Both the position numbers and the translations under genes were made by a program. This document shows, in pieces, positions 56,780-64,000 of a stretch of DNA of 64,000 nt. This stretch comes from Opisthorchis felineus (taxonomy: Eukaryota; Platyhelminthes; Trematoda; Opisthorchiida; Opisthorchiidae), in contig SJOL01002116.1 of NCBI GenBank assembly GCA_004794785.1, forward strand, positions 693,298 through 757,297. Reading direction: 5' to 3'. Every line of letters begins with the position of its first letter. Positions within the stretch are counted from its first letter, which is position 1. Below the pieces are notes generated by a model that was not told where the DNA came from, made no database searches, and was given only the letters and a program-made list of their open reading frames with translations.

Positions 56780-59390
56780 AATTTTTGCACCAGTCGGAAA
56801 TGCATCCTTCGAGAAACCACGACAGAGACAGATGAATAGGTAGTCCGTTTGGGCCTAGCCTATCGAGGTTACATCCACCAAACTGTCATTCATGAAGCGA
56901 ATTCAGCCAACCCAACTCGTAGCAGTAGGCTGAAAGGGACCATTTGCCTCCAGAAATAACAAAGATCAAAAATTAGAAAGCGGCAAGTAAGTGGGAGTAG
57001 CCAGATGAAATTGTGCATGAAGAGTTTTTCTCACTGAATGCGTTTTATATGACTGTGATACTTCCATTGGCAAAATTTACCCGGTTTCATTTTCCGAGTT
57101 GTTGAACAAAAGTGTTTTGCTTACTTGTGGTTTTTGTTTCCTGGTGTTCATATTTTGGTTGTAACCGAGAACAGACACTGTTCCCAAATACACAAAGTTC
57201 AGGTGGGTAGTGTGTCATTCTGAAACATAAAAATTTCACTGAGAGTGATTCACATGAGTGTTCAGTTATCATCAACTCAACTTGCAAATGAATGCATTTT
57301 GCCATTTGCTTGCAATTTGGAGGTTAGGTATGTAGCAGTTTTCAGTAACGTTGTGAGTAGCGTTATGTTACACAGGAAACAGCAAAGGCGTTCTTCTATA
57401 ATGATATCAATTGCAAATTTGATCAGCTGACAGCGATTTGGAGCGGCGCCGACGAGTGCTCAGGAGAATGCTTACCATGGGTTTTCAAGTATAGAGGACA
57501 AAGGTGACTATTTAGGTTGGCTTCAGATGTGTGGCAGCTTTTGTGATATTGCCTCAAGCCAAGCCTTTGGAAAGTGAGTTCGAAATGCCGCCTCCTGCAA
57601 GGGTGAGCCTCCTTGGTATGGTACGTCTTAGCAACCCTGGAGTGATGGTGACCTAGTCTGACACCATGGTTATTTCCGCATTCATAAGTGACGCGTCTTC
57701 TAAGGGTAGGGATGAAAAAGAGATTTGCTATCACCCTGGCGCTTTCTTCGCCTGGTCAACATTGGTTTTGCCAGACGGTGAATGAGCCGTTCTCATCCTT
57801 AAACTTCAAATTCCGTGGTAATCAAGTACTTAACGTTTACTTGTGAACCCATCGATGCGTTGGTCAGAATGATAATGAATTTCTCCTTACGATTTCAAGC
57901 CAATCTAACGGACTTGGAATGAAATTTTGCTGTCATTTTCTGCGTTTACTTGAACGACCGTTTTCTTGGTTTTCTGAGTTAGATATTTTGGAAACTAACT
58001 CAGATGTTTCTAGTCGAGCACTTCTTCACTTGTAGAATCATCTTTCTCCGCCAGTTCTTTCGGCCATTCTTGAGACAAAACACATGCCAAGGGTTGAACA
58101 GGCTCAAATTCCATGACCCTGCTTCCCGCCTATGGCAAGATTTCGGGCCATAAAGCATCAGGTTCCAAGGTTTCCTTGAGGGACGAGCTTTGCTTAGAAT
58201 CAAGGGCACAACCGTTTATCCCATTTGCCTGTAGTTCAAGATGTAGTTAGTGATGCTGACGATCACGGGCAAGCGCTGATGGATTGGAATGTGGTTTTCT
58301 AGTTCAATTTTTTCCAACCCGTTCTTCCTCGGGGACATGCAAAATCACTAATTACTGCTGGATGGTTGCCCATGCAAAGGTTACCAGTCACCCAAAATGT
58401 GGAGTGCAGCAAATGCCAGCTAGCATTAAACACAAATTTTACCGGCCCACCACTTTCGTGAGTGCGGTAATAGACTCAAGAACTGGATCAAAAATTTCTT
58501 TTCCAGTATAACAATTGCACGCCACAGAGTATATCACTTGAAGCTATTTCCTGATCTAATACTGATTTTTTTCCACGGTTCGATTTCGACTTTCTGCAAA
58601 TTGCTGAGACGTCATTTTAGAATACAGCCTCTCAAATGTAGTGGAGATTACGATGAAATTACGGTATTATCATTAACGTCCATGAAGAAAATTCATTTGA
58701 GTCGAAAATTAACTAAGTTGTTCTGAACCTGTTCTTGACCAGTTCATTTCTTTCATACAACCATCACTCAAGTGTCTCATCGTTGGACTTCTCCAACACC
58801 AAAACAATTATTCGGTTAGCGATGTTCGTAAATACAGAGTCCAAACAGAATTCCCGTTTAGAGGGTTGTTCACATAACCTAACGACTATAATGGACAGCG
58901 AGATGTGTTGCAGGCTGACAGAGCTGAGGTGATTATTTCCGGTAGGAAAGAAGTCAGTTTCAAGTGATTCAGCTCGTTATTCACATTTAACAGCCCAGAT
59001 ACAGTACAGACAGAAGCCATTGATGAACGAAGTAGTAACTGCTCCAGACGGTGAGAGAAATATTCTACAAAATCTTATTTACGCAGTTCAAAGCATTCAG
59101 TCTAGTATCCACTGAACTTTGGACGCTTTAGGTAGACTGTTGTTCAGTCAAGATATTTTAGGCGGCAAAATGGAACCCGCACAGCGCAAAATGAGTAAAC
59201 CACTTGACTTACCGCCATGACTGAATGCGCTTGAAAAGTCTGGAAGTTGTTAGTGAAACCACTCAACCAAATGAACATTGGCATGCCAAAAATGCAGCAG
59301 GCAACTGGTAGCGAAAAATTTGAAGTTTTGGTAGGCTGAACTAAAAAAAATTCCGTGCCCTGGCTGGATATGAATGGCCCTTTCAGTGTA
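56780..59390. other. spacer left of the right-hand retrotransposon
   Basis: No gene is supported. A 103-codon minus-strand frame at 57423-57734 is rich in His, Arg and Cys (HTKEAHPCRRRHFEL) but matches nothing I know and has no splice context. Confidence 0.4.
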
Positions 59391-59394
59391 CACG

Positions 59395-59735
59395 CCGTCC
59401 GAATTTCCAGTCTTATCACTCCGTCACGAAAAGATTGGACAATACCATGGTGTGACCGTTGGTGTACCGCCGCGACCAAGCCTACTGGGGGAGGGGGTGT
59501 CCGCGCGACACTCACAGGGTCTCTCATACCAGGTTGGTCAGTGTTTAAATGTCCGACGAACACAGTCTCCTAGTCCTCCAGGTTGGGAGTTCGAAAATGT
59601 GTGGCGACGTGTTCCGCAAAAATGGCAATGTACTTGCATTTCCAGCCCAACACCGCTGCCTTGCGGTCAGGCTTTTGGGTCAAAGGCTTTGGTTGAGGAC
59701 CCTAATCGTCCTTCTGTCTAGGTGCGGGTCCCATG
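59395..59735 (+). repeat. 5' region of the right retrotransposon with one tandem unit
   Basis: It aligns base by base with the reverse complement of 12664-13035. It includes one unit of the family's tandem repeat, translated CGQAFGSKALVEDP, equivalent to GQTFESKAQGG in the left copy. The GGTTGGGAGTTCGAAAA phrase resembles a pol III B box but occurs in all copies of this 5' region. Confidence 0.65.
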
Positions 59736-59934
59736 GCAGTATTACAGCCCACGTACAACCATGAATTGCACACATACAAAAAAATCATACCACATTGCTC
59801 GTCGCGTGGTGCTATCAGCCGGATCGCCTTACTTACTGCTTACAGCGGGGCGGGTAAGCGAAAACAGGCTATTGCTGACTCCTCCCTTCTTTTTATTCAA
59901 ATAAATTTTCTTCCTCTCCTTGTGGGCCCAGCAC

Positions 59935-60662
59935 TTAGGACTGATGACTCCGTTCGTCCTGCATCGGTTTTGCAAGCAGCATCTGCGCATCATCCGGCAC
60001 CGACATCCTCAGGCATCTCGAAATCAATAGTCAAGCCTCGAAGCCCAGTCAATCTGGATGCCTTCAATGTCCACATTCTGAAGCAAGCAGGACAACAAGT
60101 TGCTCTTGCTCTCACACTGGACTCGCTTGGCATTGATGTGTGCTGTGTATCAGAAAGATGCAAGCACAGTGGTTGAACTAACCGTCCCATCACTCTCCAC
60201 TGACTTCAGGCTGCGCACCTCTGGCGACCAAAGGCTGCTGCGGCAGGATGTGCAATGGTCGGTATGGTTCTAAGCCACCGGGCCGAAAGTTCCTTGCTTG
60301 ACTGGGTACCCGTTGATAGTCGCTTCTGCGGGGTTCGTCTGGCAACGTCTGTGAAGGAGTCTCACAAGAAGGAAGTCGGTCGCCGTCCGATGGTCGCGTC
60401 TGCTTACACACCAACCGACTGTAAGTCAAACATCATCAAAGACAACTTTTATGACGCCTTGAATGCCCTGTTGCGGCGAGCTAAAAGCTCAGATATAGTT
60501 GTGGTTTCCGGGGACCTGAATGCGAAAGTGGGCATGCTTAGCGCATCTGAGACTCAATTAGGTGGTCGACATGGATTGGACTCGGTACATACGGACAATG
60601 GGGAACGATTGCTTCAGCTGTGTGCTGATCGTAGGCTGTTTTTATGCAGTACCAACTTCTGA
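59935..60662 (+). pseudogene. retrotransposon endonuclease, first part, broken
   Basis: The first frame (to 60176) carries LDAFNVHIL and IDVCCVSE, matching GAFNVRTL and IDVCCVSETR of the left copy, and is then disrupted, losing the region around the SETRIQDP motif. A second frame (60255-60662) resumes with LLDWVPVDSRFCGVRL, ASAYTPTDC, VVSGDLNAKVG and TDNGERLLQLCAD, which includes the catalytic GDxN motif. It ends at an in-frame TGA (60660-60662) after LCSTNF, inside the domain. Confidence 0.85.
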
Positions 60663-61112
60663 AATAGCCGAAGTAGTCTGGCCACATGGTGTCCTCCAAT
60701 GGCATGCCGACCACAAACTCAAATCGATCACATTGCCACCAGTTACCGATGGCGTGCATCAATAACTGACTGCCGGTCGTTTTGGAACACATTTGTGGAC
60801 TCCGACCACGCACTTGTCCGGAGTCCCTTCTCCCTACGTTTTCCTGGGCCGTGTAAGGTGCGGACAAATCGCTTGGCAACTGAAAAACTGGCAGATCCGG
60901 ATGTTAGACGAACTTACCAGAATCGTCTTCTAGAGTCTCTTCCAAATGCTCCACCAACAGATGTAAACTCATACTGGGCCGAGATTGCCACTTCTTTGCA
61001 CAGTGCTGTGGTACGGCACCACCAGGCACGCTCAAGCACTGGATATCAGACCGAACAGTGGCACTGCTTGAATCTCGGAGAAATATCACAGCCGGTCGCG
61101 AACATAACTTGA
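60663..61112 (+). pseudogene. retrotransposon endonuclease end and linker
   Basis: The same frame continues past the TGA with [27 protein letters not shown] and VDSDHALVR, the last two carrying the catalytic Asp-His pairs of APE-type endonucleases. A basic linker follows. The frame loses homology near 61060-61112 and continues one frame over (61058-61261, containing REVWWTQKAKELEESQKAGN). Confidence 0.8.
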
Positions 61113-61257
61113 TGCGACGAATTAGCAGACGTCAAGTGAAGCCGAGCGTGCAAGCCGACCGTGAAGTATGGTGGACACAGAAAGCCAAGGAACTGGAAGA
61201 GTCCCAGAAAGCCGGTAATGCCCGAAGATCCGTGCGACCGGTCCCCGGAAACCACCT

Positions 61258-61811
61258 GTGAGCGAAACAATCAAGGATCGGAATGGAGTGACCATCTCGA
61301 ATAAGGAAGAACGCCTTGACCGGTGGGCTGAACACTTCGAACAACAAATGTCATGGCCACCAGCTGGCACTCATCTGGACCCCACAGATGACGTAGAACC
61401 CGGGACGGTGAACATGGAACCGCCCACGGCATCGGAGATTTATGACTGCATATGTTCTCTCAAGCGCCACCGAGCCTCTGGTCTGGATGATCTCCCACCC
61501 GCATTGTTTAAAGATGGGGGTGAAATCCTCAGTCAGCGCTTGTCTGATCTGGATGCTTGTATTTGGGAAAAGGAGTCTGTCCCAGACAACTGGGCAGAGT
61601 CGGCGATAGTGCCCATTTTCAAAAGGGGGCTCGTAGTGAGTGTGGCAACCACAGGGGGATCAGCTTGACCCCGGTCGTAATAAAACTATTGGCGTCACTG
61701 GTGTTTCGTTGCCTGATGATGGCTCGTAAGGCACTGACTCGAGAGCAGCAAGCTGGATTCCGGCTTGGTGGGGTTGCGTTGACCAAATCTTCACACTCCG
61801 TCAGGTGCTAG
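61258..61811 (+). pseudogene. retrotransposon linker and RT N-terminal part, frameshifted
   Basis: The frame at 61258-61668 reads VSETIKDRNGVTISNKEERL-like sequence, HFEQQMSWPPAG (equivalent to NFEEQISWPAA on the left) and SAIVPIFKRG. After a frameshift near 61630 it continues in another frame as CGNHRGISL and REQQAGFR, ending in a stop at 61809-61811. The two frames together cover the fingers region of the RT. Confidence 0.8.
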
Positions 61812-62914
61812 AACAACGCCATACGTATAAGAGACCCACGATTCTAGTATTTCTGGATTTCCAAGGCGCATTCGACTCGGTTGACCGGTCTGTTCTTCTT
61901 GACACGCTTGCCCACCAAGGAATGTCCCGGAAGTTTGTGAAAATAATAAGCTCTTTGTATTCTCGGACTTCCGGACGTGTGAGAGTATACGGCGAGCTCT
62001 CCAAAAGCTTCCGTACACAAAGTGGTGTCAGTCAGGGATGCCCACTCTCTGCATTCCTATTTAACTTCGTGATCGATGAAATGATGAGACGAATGCTGGT
62101 AGGTCTCCAAAACCCTGATGTTCAAATAACCTGTGACGAAAAACTTGTCGATCTAGAATATGCAGACGACATCGCTCTCATCTTCGAAGAGGAGAAGGCG
62201 CAGGTGTTTTTGGATGAACTGATCAAAGTCATCTCGTCCTTTAGCATGCACTTTGCACCTACAAATTGTAAGGTCATGTTCGTGGACATGCAGTCACTCA
62301 ACACGCCACTTACAATCCAGGGAGAGGCACTGGAAGTTGTGGAGCGTTTTACGTTTCTGGGAAGTTGTATTAGTTCTGATTGCAATGTGACAGACGAGGT
62401 TAATGCACGAATCTGCAAGGCACGGGTCGTGTTTGCTAATTTGAGGCACCTATGGCGTCAAAGTGGTGTATCCCTGAATCTCAAGGGACGTGTGTATCAG
62501 GCTACATTGCGGGCTGTTTTGTTGTATGACTGTGAGACTTGGCCCGTTCGAGCCACGGAACTGAGACGTCTTCAGGCGTTCGACAATCGTTGTCCCAGGA
62601 CCTCAGATCGTGTGGGTTGGTGTTGGCGAAACCGTAACGAGGCAATCAGACAGCATGTTTTCGATTGTGCAACGGGCACTTCCATTGAGGAATGCGTCCA
62701 GCACCAGAAGCTGCGTTGGTTAACCCAGTTAGTGCATACGCCAAACCATCATTTGCCGAAGAGTGTTGCTTTCCGTGTCCAAGTTAGACTGATATCAAAG
62801 GCGGGGGTGGAGCTAGGTCACCAGCCCATGGGCTACTCGCATACTTCATCAGTAGTATACACCTTTTCACGAATGTGGGGTGGTGGACACCTCCGTGCAT
62901 TCAACGGAAAGTAA
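61805..62914 (+). pseudogene. retrotransposon reverse transcriptase core and C-terminus
   Basis: The frame spans 369 codons. The motifs are ILVFLDFQGAFDSVDR (residues 13-28, catalytic Asp), GVSQGCPLSAFLFNFVIDE (74-92) and LEYADDIALI (117-126). The YADD box is intact here at 62159-62170, unlike the YSDD of the left copy. The thumb has ERFTFLGSCISSD, and a LYDCETWPVRATELRRLQ segment follows. The C-terminus carries HQKLRWLTQLVHTP, a degraded form of LRWLGHVLR, and ends in AFNGK. The frame is intact but lacks its upstream portion because of the frameshift at about 61805. Confidence 0.9.
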
Positions 62915-62930
62915 GCAGCCGGTGGCTGGC

Positions 62931-64000
62931 TGCCACTAGATGGTTTTGTTGATTATTGTATACCGTAGGTAACGCACTGGGGAGTTTAATATCCCTGATC
63001 AATATTACAGCTTAAGTGGCAAAAATATGCATACGCAGCGCTTTCGTTTGAACAGTCCTCGCGTCCTGAAGCAATCATTCCGGATAATTCACATGGGGGT
63101 GTAGTCATTACCCTACGAATAAAAAATTGGGCTGAGAAGATAGAATTCTGGTTTCAAGCAACCCTACTATGGCTTACGATCAGTCACGAACTTACCTCAA
63201 AGGGCATAGTTGATAATTAGTTCCTTGAAAAACCACAGAAAACAAAAACTTTCACCACCGAGGGATAACATTGCTTTAATCGGCATGCCTGTAGCACACT
63301 TACCAACAAGACGGAAATAGGAGAAAATCATTCCAAAGCTTCTACATGAACTATAAAATATTGCACATACATAATAAGTATAGTAGAACTCCAGGAAAAA
63401 CCGTTTTGCTCCTTCTGAACAGCAGGTTTACCACCACTTGTTCGAAGCATTCTAATGATTATCGGTTAACTGGTTATGCCGGACCTCATATTAGTCGGGC
63501 AAAACAGTGTGCATCACATGCACAGTTTGAGATTTTCAATTTTTTTACTCCTGGATTAATTAATTACGAGTCTCACGCAATTTCCGGACAATCAACGCCT
63601 AAGCTGTCACCGGAAAGTTAGGTCTGCATAGGTAAGCAGATTGCTTAGTCCAGAAAAAATAACTCACTTCTGTTCATCATACAATTTTACCCCGGTTATT
63701 TTCTATTGCACGTTCTCTAGATATTTTTGGAAACTATAATTAGACAGGCAGACGTTCATCTGTCTACAAAGTAAACTGGAATTAGAAATAACGCCCTGGA
63801 ATTCACGTTTTGTGAGAAGGCTCGGCAGACTATTTTGTCGGGTACATCCAACTTTTTCCCGAACCAGCGATGGTACTGAGCAGGTCGATACCGACGCATC
63901 GATCGACCACGAATAATATAAAATCACAGATGTGCACAGTTCAACATTTCAACCACAAAACACGCTGCTGGCACTTCCTGGAACGATACAGCACAATAAG
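62931..64000. other. spacer at the right end of the window
   Basis: No gene is supported. The longest frames (63346-63621 plus, 63703-63927 minus) are short and motif-free. No tail-like simple repeat clearly marks the end of the retrotransposon. Confidence 0.4.

Larger units (their letters stand above)
59395..62930 (+). mobile_element. RTE-like non-LTR retrotransposon, heavily damaged copy
   Basis: Same family as the minus-strand element at 2.65-6.84 kb, in opposite orientation. The 5' region (59395-59735) matches the orphan fragment at 12.66-13.04 kb. The endonuclease follows (about 60030-60840), then a linker (60840-61420), RT (about 61500-62560) and C-terminal part (to 62914). Reading frame changes or stops occur near 60176, 60660, 61100, 61255, 61630 and 61805. 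No poly(A) or simple-repeat tail as clear as in the left copy is visible, so the 3' end is given just after the stop. The number of lesions implies an older insertion than the left copy. Confidence 0.85.

Noticed and set aside
59549..59764. Short frame containing [12 protein letters not shown] as a small membrane protein gene
   Set aside because: It is part of the retrotransposon 5' repeat region, and the same words occur in the orphan fragment at 12.7 kb.
1..64000. CRISPR arrays, prophage, bacterial operons, rRNA genes
   Set aside because: No regularly spaced direct repeats, ribosome-binding-site-led gene runs or rRNA-like conserved blocks were seen. Introns and LINE elements show the DNA is eukaryotic.

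Overview
This is eukaryotic DNA with very sparse coding content. No operons, bacterial-type genes, rRNA or complete tRNA genes are visible. The retroelement proteins (an APE-type endonuclease with an SETRIQDPS-like motif, then a reverse transcriptase ending in an LRWLGHVLR-type segment) are of a kind common in flatworms. Long spacers, moderate GC, GT-AG introns of about 0.1-5 kb and abundant decayed repeats fit a digenean trematode with a large genome. The species cannot be named from the sequence, and the clade is an inference.

Layout. (1) 1-2.65 kb is non-coding apart from a possible mariner transposase relic on the minus strand (about 1.0-1.37 kb). (2) 2.65-6.84 kb is a minus-strand non-LTR retrotransposon of RTE-like type. 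It has a degenerate tandem repeat upstream of and inside the ORF start, endonuclease, RT, C-terminal segment and a GAT-rich 3' tail; it is interrupted by a few frameshifts and stops. (3) 6.85-36.8 kb is mainly spacer or intron. It holds a detached 5' piece of the same retroelement family (12.66-13.04 kb), RT-like relics near 13.25 and 22.7 kb, copies of a short palindrome-containing dispersed repeat, one copy of a tRNA-like SINE family, and a few isolated exon candidates. (4) 36.88-49.48 kb carries the best cellular gene candidate: a plus-strand multi-exon gene of unknown function. It begins with a 1.12-kb exon (374 open codons) and ends in a 117-codon terminal exon. The first three exons join in phase, and so do the last five; at least one exon between the two blocks is not resolved. 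(5) 49.5-59.4 kb is spacer with the second SINE copy and one 172-codon open frame at 56.25-56.77 kb. (6) 59.4-62.93 kb is a second, more damaged copy of the same retrotransposon family on the plus strand, so the two long copies are inverted relative to each other.

No convincing new biological system is seen. The most interesting items are the unrecognised multi-exon gene, the translated tandem repeat at the start of the retroelement protein, and the two short repeat families. All homology statements rest on motif recognition by eye. No database search was run.
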